64,000 nt of DNA from Streptomyces sp. NBC_01235 (GCF_035989285.1 NZ_CP108513.1:8556001-8620000); one strand, 5' to 3'; shown: positions 27,475-36,065, counted from the first letter of the stretch. Notes: generated by a model not told the origin, from the letters alone. A program made the numbers and translations.

Positions 27475-27975
27475 TTTGACCAGACCGCTCTGGTAGGCGG
27501 CGACGACGAGCTGGGCGCGGTCGCGGGCGTGGAGTTTGGTCATGGCCCATTGGATGTGGCTGCGCACGCCCAGGGGCTCAGGACGAGTTCGGCGGCGATC
27601 TCGGCGTTGGACCTGCCGTGTGCGGCCAGGGCCATGACCTCGCGTTCGCGGTCGGTGAGGGCCTTGAGGACGTCGGGGAGGGGGAGGGAGTCGTCGGTGT
27701 CCGGGGCGGCCAGGAAGCGGGTGGTGGGGGCCCGGGTGGCGGTGGGGGAGAGGAGGGAGTCACCGGCCGCGACGGTGCGGATGGCCGACAGCAGGACGTC
27801 GGGGCTGACGCCCTTGCCGAGGAAGCCGCTGGCGCCGGCCCGCAGGGCCTTGGCGACGTTCCGGTCGTTCTCGAAGGTGGTGAGGACGAGGATCCGGGTG
27901 GGGGACCAGGGCGAGCGCGATCAGGACGGCGACGACCACGGCGTCCGCGGCGCACAGGCCCATCTTGGTCAGCAT
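27475..27975 (-). pseudogene. Deletion-fused remnant of a two-component system (kinase start joined to NarL-type regulator end)
   Basis: From an ATG at 27975 the frame reads MLTKMGLCAADAVVVAVLIA then LALVPH, like the first membrane segment of a NarX-type sensor kinase. Near 27905 the sequence becomes the second half of a NarL/FixJ receiver (RILVLTTFENDRNVAKALRA, GASGFLGKG) and then a LuxR helix-turn-helix (LTDREREVMALAAHGRSNAE). A one-base frameshift follows the segment ELVLSP near 27575; the rest (VRSHIQWAMTKLHARDRAQL) continues in another frame. A deletion has removed most of the kinase and the start of the regulator. Non-functional. Confidence 0.7.
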
Positions 27976-28015
27976 CGGGACACCGGAGCGTGCCGAGACC
28001 GGAGCGTGGCGCGGT

Positions 28016-28426
28016 TCAGGCCCAGGGGGTCTCGGGGGCGGGGCGGCGCGCGGGCCGGCGGCGCTCGCGGTAACCCGCGACGAGGCCGCCGGCCGCGCCC
28101 AGGGAGACCAGGCCCATGGCAGCGGCGGCGATGACGCCCTTGACGCCGTCCATGGCGAAGTACATCGCGACGGCCGTGCCGCCGTTGAACAGGAACAGGA
28201 ACCACAGCGTGCCGGGCCTGGACAGGAACGCCTTGATCCTCGGCTTCTTGGCGATGCGCGAGCCGGCGAGGAGCGAGACGACACCGCCGACGGCGGTGGC
28301 CGCGTCCTTCTGGGTGCCGTCGAGGACCGCGCCGGCGCCTGTGCTCGCGGCGAGACCGCAGGCGAAGAAGGTCCAGAGCAGCAGGTCGGTGACGAACTTC
28401 CTGACGGCGGCGAGCGGAGAGGCCAT
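28016..28426 (-). CDS. Small membrane protein of unknown function
   Basis: A 136-residue protein with four hydrophobic segments: about residues 10-32 (FVTDLLLWTFFACGLAAST), 45-58, 72-90 (TLWFLFLFNGGTAVAMYFAM) and 95-118 (GVIAAAAMGLVSLGAAGGLV). It ends in a basic Arg/Pro-rich tail. I do not recognise a family with a known role. The ATG at 28426 is supported by AAGGAAG; the open frame extends upstream but without membrane-protein character. It is divergent from the VOC gene. Confidence 0.6.
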   Translation of the reverse strand: MASPLAAVRKFVTDLLLWTFFACGLAASTGAGAVLDGTQKDAATAVGGVVSLLAGSRIAKKPRIKAFLSRPGTLWFLFLFNGGTAVAMYFAMDGVKGVIAAAAMGLVSLGAAGGLVAGYRERRRPARRPAPETPWA

Positions 28427-28688
28427 GGGGATCTTCCTTACGAGCGGGACGCGAGGTCCGGGCGTGGGATCTGCGGGAATCGGTGACCGGGACCGGTCGC
28501 GATCTCTGTCGTCCACGATCCCGGCCCCCGCTCGTCGCCACGAGGGAGCGGCCTCCCGACTTCGGGGTGTAGCCCGCTCCACCCTCGGCCACCCCCGGTC
28601 GCCTTCGGCCCTGAGCCGCTGTGCCGACGCGCGATTGTCGGTGCCGGATGTCACGCTGAAGTCCCAGGACCTGCGAAAGGGAATCGAC

Positions 28689-29495
28689 GTGATCACCACC
28701 GACCTCACACCCGGCTCCCCCTGCTGGCTCGACCTAGGTGCCCCCGACGTCCGGGCCACCGCGGCCTTCTACGGCGCGGTGCTGGGCTGGGAGTACGAGC
28801 CCATGGGGGGCGAGGGGGAGGAGATGGAAGGGGGGATGTTCCAGAAGGACGGCAAGACCGTCGCCGGGCTCGGCAAGCTCACCGAGGAGGGCGCGCGCTC
28901 GGCATGGATGATCTACTTCACCGTCGACGACGCCGACGCCACGGCCCAGGCCGTGGAGCGCGCGGGCGGCACGGTGCGGGTGCCGACGAGGGACCTCGAG
29001 GACTGGGGTCGGATGGCGCAGTTCAACGACCCGCTGGGCGGCCAGTTCGCGGTCTGGCAGCCGGGGAAGAACACGGGCTTCGAGCTGGTGGACAAACCGG
29101 GCTCGCTGTCCTGGACCGAGCTGTACACGAGCGACGCCGCGGCCGCCAAGGAGTTCTACGGCGGTGTCCTCGGCTGGCAGTTCGGCGACATGGAGCTGCC
29201 GGGCGGCGGGGGCACGTACACCCTGATCACGCCCGCCGGGCTTCCCGAGGAACGTATGCAGGGCGGCCTCATGGAGGTCACGAAGGAAAACCTCGCGCCG
29301 GCGAACGGGCGGCCGTACTGGCACCCGGTGTTCGCCGTCACCGACTGCGACGCCGCGGTCGCCAAGGTCACCGAGAACGGCGGCAGCGTGCAGATGGGAC
29401 CGACGGACGCGGAGGGTGTCGGCCGGCTGGCCGTCTGCCTCGACCCGTCGAACGCGGACTTCGTGCTGCTCACCCCGGCCCGGGGGACGACCTGA
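28689..29495 (+). CDS. VOC-superfamily protein with two glyoxalase-like domains
   Basis: A 268-residue protein made of two VOC (glyoxalase/bleomycin-resistance/dioxygenase) modules. Repeat 1, about residues 10-128, begins PCWLDLGAPDVRATAAFYGA. Repeat 2, about residues 137-265, begins SLSWTELYTSDAAAAKEFYG. The same FYG..LGW pattern occurs in both. Metal-ligand positions are not clearly conserved (few His/Glu at the usual sites), which is common for the hydroxylase-like VOC proteins of Streptomyces. No substrate can be assigned. The GTG at 28689 fits the family start and follows AAGGGAATC. It stands alone, divergent from the small membrane protein gene. Confidence 0.82.
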   Translation: MITTDLTPGSPCWLDLGAPDVRATAAFYGAVLGWEYEPMGGEGEEMEGGMFQKDGKTVAGLGKLTEEGARSAWMIYFTVDDADATAQAVERAGGTVRVPTRDLEDWGRMAQFNDPLGGQFAVWQPGKNTGFELVDKPGSLSWTELYTSDAAAAKEFYGGVLGWQFGDMELPGGGGTYTLITPAGLPEERMQGGLMEVTKENLAPANGRPYWHPVFAVTDCDAAVAKVTENGGSVQMGPTDAEGVGRLAVCLDPSNADFVLLTPARGTT

Positions 29496-29544
29496 AGGCC
29501 GGTGGGCGGTCCTGCGCACCCGTGTCCCAGCGGACCGGCCGAGG

Positions 29545-29919
29545 GCGCTCACAGGGCGGCGGCGTCGCGCTGATCGAGGTCGCGCAGGTCCAGCGAGCGG
29601 ATCCGCGCGGCCTCCTCGGCGGTCCGCCCGCCCCGGTAGAGTCGAGGCCGGTGACCTGGTAGGCGGAGTGGACGCAGCCCGGGTCGACCGCCCTGCCGCC
29701 GAAGGTGCCCCGCAGCCACCGCTCCCGCTCGGAGCGGGCGGCGACGCCGGAACCAACCGAAGTCGCGGGCGAAGACCTCCGACCGGTCCGGGTCGGCTTC
29801 TCGAACTCCAGCCGGGCCAGGTCGGCCACCTTGATCACCGGGTTGCGGGACCGCCCCGGGTGCTCGCCGCGCAGGGCGCCCTGTTCGCTGTGGAGGTCCT
29901 GGTGGGGCGTCCGAGGCAT
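29545..29919 (-). pseudogene. Decayed VOC ring-cleavage dioxygenase (catechol 2,3-dioxygenase-like)
   Basis: From the ATG at 29919 the frame reads MPRTPHQDLHSEQGALRGEH then PGRSRNPVIKVADLARLEFE and KP. This is the start of actinobacterial 2,3-dihydroxybiphenyl/catechol dioxygenase-like VOC proteins. It then shifts frame: AARSERERWLRGTF and RIRSLDLRDLDQRDAA appear in pieces and most of the catalytic domain is missing. The intact divergent TetR gene at 30068 and the operator at 30014-30027 were probably its control system. Confidence 0.6.
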
Positions 29920-30013
29920 GGTCTCCGCCAAGAGGCGTCGCGCAGGAAGCATCACCGTAATGAGGAAATCATCAGATTTGACAGAATTCTCGTTCGAGGC
30001 GCATCGGAAAGAA

Positions 30014-30027
30014 TGATGGAACCATCA
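30014..30027. promoter_or_regulatory. TetR-type operator TGATGGAACCATCA
   Basis: A 14-base dyad (TGATGG, two-base centre, CCATCA) lies 41 bases before the TetR start, in the divergent region shared with the decayed dioxygenase. It is positioned for autoregulation. Confidence 0.55.
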
Positions 30028-30067
30028 GAAGTGCTGTTACTTCCGTTGTGGCGGCTAGACTCTGGGC

Positions 30068-30703
30068 ATGTCTTCGTCAGCCCCGCCCCGCAACCGCTTC
30101 GAACGGCGCCGCGCCGAGACCCGTGGGGCGCTCGTGCGCGCAGCCCGGCAGATCCTCGCCGAGACGGGGGACACCAGCGCGAGCATCCAGGCGATCGCGG
30201 AGCGCGCGGACGTCGGCTTCGGCTCGTTCTACAACCACTTCGAGTCGAAGACGGAGCTGTTCGACGCGGCGGTGCGGGACGCCCTCGAAGAGCTCGGCCA
30301 GACCTTCGACGAGCATCTGCAGGGCATCGACGACCCGGCGGAGCTCGTCGCGGCGGGCTTCCGGCTCGGCGCCCGCATGGCCACCTCCCGGCCCGAACTG
30401 ATGCAGGTCCTGCGCCACCGCGGACTCGGTCACATCCACGCCGACTCGGGCCTGGCCCCGCGCGCCGTGCGTGACCTGGAGGTCGGTGTCGCCTCGGGCC
30501 GGTTCACCGTCACCGACCCGACCGTCGCGCTGGCCGCCCTGGGCGGCTCCCTGCTGGCGCTGGTCGAGCTGCGGTTCGCCCGGCCGGAACTCGACGGCGA
30601 CGAGGCCGCCTCGAACCTGGCCGAGATGCTCCTGCGCATGCTGGGAGTCCCGCCGGAGGACGCCCACGACGTCGCCCGGCGTCCGCTGCCCGACCTCGAC
30701 TGA
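30068..30703 (+). CDS. TetR-family transcriptional regulator
   Basis: A 211-residue repressor. The helix-turn-helix (SIQAIAERADVGFGSFYNHF) lies at about residues 40-60, followed by a helical ligand-binding domain (ELVAAGFRLGARMATSRPEL, FTVTDPTVALAALGGSLLAL). It is divergent from a ring-cleavage dioxygenase pseudogene, and a hydroxylase fragment lies 3 kb away, so it was probably the repressor of an aromatic-degradation operon and may now control only itself. The ATG at 30068 gives an N-terminus (MSSSAPPRNRFERRRAET) usual for the family. The ligand is unknown. Confidence 0.88.
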   Translation: MSSSAPPRNRFERRRAETRGALVRAARQILAETGDTSASIQAIAERADVGFGSFYNHFESKTELFDAAVRDALEELGQTFDEHLQGIDDPAELVAAGFRLGARMATSRPELMQVLRHRGLGHIHADSGLAPRAVRDLEVGVASGRFTVTDPTVALAALGGSLLALVELRFARPELDGDEAASNLAEMLLRMLGVPPEDAHDVARRPLPDLD

Positions 30704-30893
30704 CGAGCGGCCGAGCCCGCGGCGGACGCCGCCGACCGGTCACGCGGACGACGCGTCCGGGCGGAAGGTGACCCACTCGCCGGTGAAGCGGGCGCCGATC
30801 CCGCTCTCCGCGGTGGTGACCGACCGCAGACGCGGCCCCTCGGGGGTGTTCCGCACGGTCGACGACGGTGCCGCCGACCAGCGACACCGCGAC

Positions 30894-30947
30894 GGACGTG
30901 GCGGACGTGGCGGACGTGACGGACGTGACGGACGTGACGGACGTGAC
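30894..30947. repeat. 9-bp tandem array (GGACGTGRC x 6)
   Basis: Six copies, two of GGACGTGGC and four of GGACGTGAC, lie in the gap 30704-30998 between the two TetR genes. The rest of that gap holds a minus-strand frame ending in TGEWVTFRPDASSA that I cannot assign and that the array interrupts with meaningless RHV/SRP repeats. Confidence 0.9.
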
Positions 30948-30998
30948 GGCGAGGATCCCTCGCAGGCTCCCCGGGGCGGGGGAACTCGCGAACAGGCG

Positions 30999-31757
30999 TC
31001 ACCGTGACGCGGCACGCTCACGGGCTCCTCGTCGTACGGGGACTGGTGCACGCGCTTTCCTCGCGGGAAGGCCGGGTTGTTCGGGGAGGTCGGGGGCTCC
31101 CGCGCTGACGCGCTCGGGGTCGGGGCGGGCGAGCCGGTGGATCCGGGTGGCGGCGAGGTCGCCGTCCGCCCCCGCCGCGATCAGTGCGGCGGTCGCGCTG
31201 CGTGTGCCGTCGTCGCGCCAGGTCCCGGCGTTCACGCACTCCAGGAGAGCCAGGAGAAGCCCTTCGAGCGCTCTGCTGAGCGGGCCGGGCGGAACGCTGG
31301 TCCGGAAGACGCCCTGCTCCCGGCCTCGTTCGATGATCGACCGTGCGATGTCGCGGGCGGGGGCGAGGATCTCGTCGACGCGCTCCGGCCTCAGGTCCTG
31401 CGGCGAGAGCCTGAGCAGCGTGCGATAGCGGTCGCCGACGGGCCACAGGGCCAGGATGAAGCGTGCCATCGAGGTGGCGGCGTCGGCGTCGGGGTCGGCG
31501 TCGGGGTCGCGGTCGGTCATGGCCGTCAGGGCGCGGCGCAGCGCCTCCGCCGCCTCCGCGGCCAGCCCCTCGATCAGCGCGGGCCGGCCGCCGAAGTGGT
31601 CGTAGACGGTGCGGCGTACCACGCCGGCGGCTTCGGCGATGTCGCCGAGGCTGCTGTCGGGGTCGCGGCCGAGTTCCCGCCGTGCGGCTTCGAGGATGCG
31701 GGCCCGGGTGAGCTGTGTCTGTCGGCGTCCGCCGCCTGTGACGAGTGGGCCGGTCAT
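30999..31757 (-). CDS. TetR-family regulator, probably of the adjacent DHA2 exporter
   Basis: A 252-residue TetR repressor. The helix-turn-helix (SLGDIAEAAGVVRRTVYDHF) is near residues 36-56 and is followed by a helical sensor domain. An Asp-rich loop (DRDPDADPDADAATS, about residue 83) is encoded by short GGGTCGGCGTC repeats and is unusual. The C-terminal 40 residues are Pro/Arg-rich. It is divergent from the DHA2-family exporter at 31914 with paired operator-like sites between them, the standard arrangement for a drug-responsive repressor and its pump. The ligand is unknown. Confidence 0.87.
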   Translation of the reverse strand: MTGPLVTGGGRRQTQLTRARILEAARRELGRDPDSSLGDIAEAAGVVRRTVYDHFGGRPALIEGLAAEAAEALRRALTAMTDRDPDADPDADAATSMARFILALWPVGDRYRTLLRLSPQDLRPERVDEILAPARDIARSIIERGREQGVFRTSVPPGPLSRALEGLLLALLECVNAGTWRDDGTRSATAALIAAGADGDLAATRIHRLARPDPERVSAGAPDLPEQPGLPARKARAPVPVRRGARERAASR

Positions 31758-31813
31758 GTCGGACCTCCGGTCGTGTCGGACCTCCGGTCGGGGGTGGGAG
31801 GACGACTCGATAC

Positions 31814-31858
31814 TTGCACACCGATGAGCAATAAACTAGCCTGCACATCGTTGGGCAA
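31814..31858. promoter_or_regulatory. Paired operator sites between TetR and the DHA2 exporter
   Basis: TTGCACACCGATGAGCAA (31814-31831) and TGCACATCGTTGGGCAA (31842-31858) are near-copies. Both are bounded by TGCAC and GCAA and their starts lie 28-29 bases apart, as expected for two repressor dimers overlapping the divergent promoters. A 16-base direct repeat (GTCGGACCTCCGGTCG) adjoins at 31757-31790. Confidence 0.5.
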
Positions 31859-31913
31859 ATAACTGGCCGCCCATGGTGCCGCTTCGCCCCCGCTTCACCC
31901 TGAGGAGCTTCCG

Positions 31914-33536
31914 ATGCCGCTCTTTGTCAGCACACCCGCCGAGAAGATGACCGAGCCGTATCCACGGCGCTGGTGGGCCCTGCTCGTCCTGTGCCTGAGC
32001 CTGCTGATCGTGGTCATGGCGAACACATCGCTGATCGTGGCGGCGCCGGACATGACGGAGGACCTCGGGCTCTCCAGCAGCGACCTGCAGTGGGTCATCG
32101 ACGGCTACACCGTCCCGTACGCCGCGCTGATGCTCGTGCTGGGCTCGATAGGCGACAAGTACAGCCGTCGCGGCGCGCTGATCCTGGGGCTGCTGATCTT
32201 CGCGGGCGGCTCGGTGACGGGCGGACTGGTCGACGGCGCCGACCAGGTCATCATCGCCCGCGCGATCATGGGCGTCGGTGCCGCCGTCGTCATGCCGGCC
32301 ACTCTGTCCCTGCTCGTGGCGATGTTCCCGAGGGCGGAGCGCGCCAAGGCCATCACGGCCTGGAGCGCCACCTCCGGCCTCGCCATCGCCGTCGGTCCGC
32401 TGGCCGCCGGCTGGCTGCTGGAGGACCACGCCTGGGGCTCGACCTTCCTGATGAACGTTCCCCTCGCGGTCCTCGGCGTCGTCGGCGCACTGCTCCTGGT
32501 GCCGCCGTCGAAGGCGGAGAACCTGGGCGCGATCGACTACGTCGGCGGTCTGCTCTCGATCGTCACCGTCGGCAGCCTGGTCTACGCGACCATCGAGGGC
32601 CCGCACTTCGGCTGGGGCGCCGGTCCGATCGCCGCCGCCGTGGTCGCCGCCGTCGGCCTGCCGGGCTTCGTCGCCTGGGAGCTGCGCCACCCCCACCCCA
32701 TGCTGGACGTCCGCAAGTTCGGGAAGCGCCCCTTCAGCGGCTCCATGCTCGCGGTGCTGTTCTTCTTCTTCGGCACCTTCGGCGCGATCTACTACTCCAC
32801 CCAGTTCCTGCAGTTCGTCCTCGGCTACAACGCGCTGGAGACCGGCGTACGGCTGCTGCCGCTGGCCGGGGCCGTCTTCGCCGGCGCCGCGGTCACCGGG
32901 CGGGTGGCTCCCAGGCTGGGCGTGAAGCCGGTGGTCGGCGCCGGCATGGTGATCGGCACCGCAGGGGTCTTCCTGCTCACGCGGATCGAGTCGGGCTCGA
33001 CGTACACCGACTTCCTGGCGCCTCTGCTGCTGCTCGGTTTCGCGATCGGCCTGAGCCTGTCCCCGGCCACGGACACCATCATGGGCTCCTTCCCCGAGTC
33101 GGAGCTGGGCGTCGGCGGCGGCGCCAACGACACCGCGCTGGAACTCGGCGCCTCCCTCGGCATCGCCGTCCTGGGCTCGCTGCTCGCCACGTCCTACAAG
33201 GACAAGCTGGCCGACCTGGTCGGCGGCCACCTCCCGGCCGCCGCGATGGACACCGCCAAGGACTCGGTGGGCGGCGGCCTCGCGGTCGCCGAGCAGGTCG
33301 CGAAGAACCCCGACGGCGGACCCCAGCAGGCCCAGAGTCTCATCGAGGCGGTCCACGAGTCCTTCGCCCACGCCATCGCCCACACCAGCCTCGTCGGCGG
33401 TGTCATCATGGCCGCCGGAACCGTGGTCGTCCTGCTGGTCCTGCCCGGCCGCAAGGCCGCCGGCGAGCACCGTCAGCCGGAACCGTCGGCGGCGGAGGCC
33501 GACCGGGACGGGGAGTACGCCGACTCGGTCCACTGA
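31914..33536 (+). CDS. MFS transporter, DHA2 family (14 transmembrane segments)
   Basis: A 540-residue drug:H+ antiporter of the EmrB/QacA group. The first membrane segment carries LLIVVMANTSLIVAAPDM. Loop 2-3 has LGSIGDKYSRRGAL (motif A). Helix 5 has the antiporter motif C variant SATSGLAIAVGPLAAGWLLE. Fourteen hydrophobic segments can be counted, with an extended loop near residues 435-480. The ATG at 31914 has GAGGAGC upstream. Expression is probably controlled by the divergent TetR gene. Substrates cannot be predicted. A 27-bp perfect hairpin terminates the gene. Confidence 0.9.
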   Translation: MPLFVSTPAEKMTEPYPRRWWALLVLCLSLLIVVMANTSLIVAAPDMTEDLGLSSSDLQWVIDGYTVPYAALMLVLGSIGDKYSRRGALILGLLIFAGGSVTGGLVDGADQVIIARAIMGVGAAVVMPATLSLLVAMFPRAERAKAITAWSATSGLAIAVGPLAAGWLLEDHAWGSTFLMNVPLAVLGVVGALLLVPPSKAENLGAIDYVGGLLSIVTVGSLVYATIEGPHFGWGAGPIAAAVVAAVGLPGFVAWELRHPHPMLDVRKFGKRPFSGSMLAVLFFFFGTFGAIYYSTQFLQFVLGYNALETGVRLLPLAGAVFAGAAVTGRVAPRLGVKPVVGAGMVIGTAGVFLLTRIESGSTYTDFLAPLLLLGFAIGLSLSPATDTIMGSFPESELGVGGGANDTALELGASLGIAVLGSLLATSYKDKLADLVGGHLPAAAMDTAKDSVGGGLAVAEQVAKNPDGGPQQAQSLIEAVHESFAHAIAHTSLVGGVIMAAGTVVVLLVLPGRKAAGEHRQPEPSAAEADRDGEYADSVH

Positions 33537-33555
33537 GCCGGTGCGGACGGGCACC

Positions 33556-33614
33556 GGTACGCCGCACGGGCGGGTACGCCTCCCGACGAGGCGTACCCGC
33601 CCGTGCGGCGTACC
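33556..33614 (+). terminator. 27-bp perfect hairpin terminator
   Basis: Arms 33556-33582 and 33588-33614 are exact complements with a five-base loop (CCGAC), which is very stable. It ends the exporter gene and stops ten bases before the likely start of the next gene, so it also bears on that gene's leader. Confidence 0.9.
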
Positions 33615-33623
33615 GTCGACACT

Positions 33624-35831
33624 GTGGACGTCACCGCGGACAGTCTCATAGCTCGTGCCGCGCATCATGAGCTCAGCCGGAGCGCGGACACGCTGATCGC
33701 CGACGTGGAGCGGTGCCTGCGGCGCGAAGTCCCGGAACTCTGGGAGGACCCGGGCATCGCCCACATGACCTCGCAGAACATCGCCGAGCACCTCCTCGGT
33801 GCGCTGGCCGACCTCGAGCACGGCATCGAGCCGAGCCGGATCGGTCCGCCCGCCGCCAGTGTCGAACGCGCCCGTCGGCTGGCCCGGCACGGGATACCCG
33901 TCACGGCGATGCTGCGGGGGCACCGGCTCGCCCAGGGCATCGCGCTCGACCGGCTGCTCGACATCCTGCCCCGGCTGACCAGAGACCCCGATCTGATCAG
34001 CGCGGCGACACGCAGACTGGTCGGGACGACGACCGGGTACGTCGACCGCGCGTCCGAGCAGGGCGTCGTGGCGTTCCAGGAGGAACGGGACCGCAGACTG
34101 CGGTGGCGGCTGTCGATGGTGAACGAGGCCGGCCTGCGCATCGGCACCACCCTGGACATCACCCGCACCGCCCAGGAACTGGCGGACCTCGCCACCGAGC
34201 ACTTCGCCGACACCGTCACCGTCGACCTGCTCGACGGTGTGCTCCACGGAGACGACACCCCGGCGCAGACACCCCTCGTCCTGCGCCGGCTCGCCCGGCG
34301 GTCGGTGACCGGTGACGACGACCAGGCACCTGCGATCACACCGCAGGAGATCCACACCTACCCGGACGGATCACCGCCGGCCCGCGCCCTGACCACCGGC
34401 CGGCCCTCGCGGCACCACGCCGACGGCAGCCGCACGGCGGAGCCGCACCCGATCCACTCCACCCTGGTGGTGCCGCTGCGCGCCCGCGGCACCACCCTGG
34501 GCGTCGCCCGGTTCTCCCGCCGGCGCAACCCCGACCGCTACGACGACGAGGATCTGCTCCTCGCCCAGGAGATCACCGCCAGGGCTGCCGTCGCCGTCGA
34601 CAACGCACGCCGCTACACCCACGCCCGCACCACCGCCCTCAGCCTCCAGCGCAGCCTGCTTCCCTCGCGCATGCCGGAACAGTCCGCCGTGGAGGTCGCC
34701 TGCCGCTACCTGCCCGCCGGCGCGCAGGCCGGCGTGGGCGGTGACTGGTACGACGTCATCCCGCTGTCCGGCGCCCGGGTCGCCCTCGTCGTGGGCGACG
34801 TGGTCGGCCACGGCATCCGTGCCGCCGCCACCATGGGCCGGCTGCGCACCGCCGTACGCACCCTGGCCGACATCGACCTGCCGCCCGACGAACTCCTCAC
34901 CCACCTCGACGACGTCGTCCTGCGCCTGTCCGCCGAAGCCGCCACCGACCCGGACACCGCGGCCGACGGAGGCGTCGAGGCCGACGGGGACATCGGCGCC
35001 ACCTGCCTGTACGCGGTCTACGACCCCGTCAGTTCCTGCTGCACCCTGGCCCGCGCGGGCCACGTACTGCCCGCCGTGGTGCGCCTGGACGGCAGCGTCG
35101 ACACCCTCGACCTGCCACCGGGCCCGCCGCTCGGCCTGGGCGGCCTGCCGTTCGAGACTGCGGAGGTCGAGCTGCCCGAGGGCAGCCTCCTCGCCCTCTA
35201 CACCGACGGCCTGATCGAAGCCCGCGACCACGACGTCGAGACCGGCCTCACCCTCCTCCACCAGGCCCTCGCCCGGCCCGCCCCCTCCCTGGAGGCCACC
35301 TGCGACACCGTCCTCGAAGCCCTGCTGCCGCCCCGCCCGGACGACGACGTCGCCCTCCTCCTGGCCCGCACCCACGCCCTCGGGGACGGCCAGGTCGCCG
35401 GCTGGGACCTGGAGCCCGAACCCGCCGCGGTCCCGCGGGCCCGGGCGAGCGTCTCCCGGCAACTGAGCGCCTGGGGCCTGGACGAGCTCGACTTCACCAC
35501 CGAACTGGTCGTCAGTGAACTGGTCACCAACGCCATTCGCTACGGTCGGCCCCCCATCCGGCTGCGCCTCATCCTCCCCCAGACCCTTGAGGGGCTGGGA
35601 GGCGCCCCCATCCGCAGCCTCCTGTGCGAGGTCTCCGACACCAGCAGCACCACCCCGCACCAGCGCCGCGCCCGCGTCCACGACGAGGGCGGCCGCGGCC
35701 TGTTCCTGGTCGCCCAACTCGCCGAACACTGGGGCACACGGCACGCCCGCCACGGCAAGACGGTCTGGGCGGAACTGACGGAACTGGCCGAACTGGCGGA
35801 ACTCGACGAGACGGTGACGATGCCGGGCTGA
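33624..35831 (+). CDS. GAF-PP2C (SpoIIE)-HATPase regulatory phosphatase with N-terminal RsbR-like helical domain
   Basis: A protein of about 735 residues that could set the activity of a partner-switching sigma-factor pathway. Order of parts: a helical RsbR/RsbT-antagonist-like region (about 1-160, VERARRLARHGIPVTAMLRG), a GAF domain (about 170-330), a PP2C/SpoIIE phosphatase domain (about 340-570) with VGGDWYDVIPL, VVGDVVGHG and GSLLALYTDGLIEARD, and an RsbW-type ATPase domain (about 600-725) with SELVTNAIRYG and DEGGRGLFLVAQLAEHWG. It thus joins phosphatase and kinase modules. The GTG at 33624 is preferred; an ATG at 33603 lies inside the preceding terminator. A G/C palindrome (ILPQTLEGLGGAPI) interrupts the ATPase domain in frame. 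Confidence 0.88.
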   Translation: MDVTADSLIARAAHHELSRSADTLIADVERCLRREVPELWEDPGIAHMTSQNIAEHLLGALADLEHGIEPSRIGPPAASVERARRLARHGIPVTAMLRGHRLAQGIALDRLLDILPRLTRDPDLISAATRRLVGTTTGYVDRASEQGVVAFQEERDRRLRWRLSMVNEAGLRIGTTLDITRTAQELADLATEHFADTVTVDLLDGVLHGDDTPAQTPLVLRRLARRSVTGDDDQAPAITPQEIHTYPDGSPPARALTTGRPSRHHADGSRTAEPHPIHSTLVVPLRARGTTLGVARFSRRRNPDRYDDEDLLLAQEITARAAVAVDNARRYTHARTTALSLQRSLLPSRMPEQSAVEVACRYLPAGAQAGVGGDWYDVIPLSGARVALVVGDVVGHGIRAAATMGRLRTAVRTLADIDLPPDELLTHLDDVVLRLSAEAATDPDTAADGGVEADGDIGATCLYAVYDPVSSCCTLARAGHVLPAVVRLDGSVDTLDLPPGPPLGLGGLPFETAEVELPEGSLLALYTDGLIEARDHDVETGLTLLHQALARPAPSLEATCDTVLEALLPPRPDDDVALLLARTHALGDGQVAGWDLEPEPAAVPRARASVSRQLSAWGLDELDFTTELVVSELVTNAIRYGRPPIRLRLILPQTLEGLGGAPIRSLLCEVSDTSSTTPHQRRARVHDEGGRGLFLVAQLAEHWGTRHARHGKTVWAELTELAELAELDETVTMPG
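35572..35612. repeat. Palindromic repeat within the phosphatase coding region
   Basis: CCTCCCCCAGACCCTTGAGG followed by GGCTGGGAGGCGCCCCCATC folds on itself and inserts about 13 residues between RLRLI and LLCEVSD of the ATPase domain, where relatives have a short loop. It resembles other Streptomyces G/C palindromes. Confidence 0.5.
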
Positions 35832-35931
35832 TCGTGGACGGGTGGAGTGACGCACGGGGCGGTGATGAGGGCCACCCGGCGGGCGAGAGCACGATCACGC
35901 GAGGTGACGCGCTATTGGCCATGAACCCGAC

Positions 35932-36065
35932 ACACGGTACCGTCGCTCTGATATCGACGACGGCATCACGGAAGCCGGTGGGAATCCGGCACGGTCGCGC
36001 CACTGTGGTCGGTCCGCCTCTCTCGACGGGGCGCACCGCGAGTCAGACCCGGGACCGTCGTCCTG
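35932..36065 (+). promoter_or_regulatory. Cobalamin riboswitch upstream of cbtBA
   Basis: The leader contains the B12-box core GAAGCCGGTGGGAATCCGGC, then ACGGTCGCGCCACTGTGG, and the downstream GAGTCAGACCCG, in the order and spacing of the cobalamin riboswitch. It ends about 45 bases before cbtB. Adenosylcobalamin binding should hide the cbtB ribosome binding site (AGAGGAGG) or end transcription. Boundaries are approximate. Confidence 0.88.

Noticed and set aside
31836..34355. 839-residue minus-strand frame opposite the DHA2 exporter
   Set aside because: It reads across the terminator and two real genes, with no start signal or domain.
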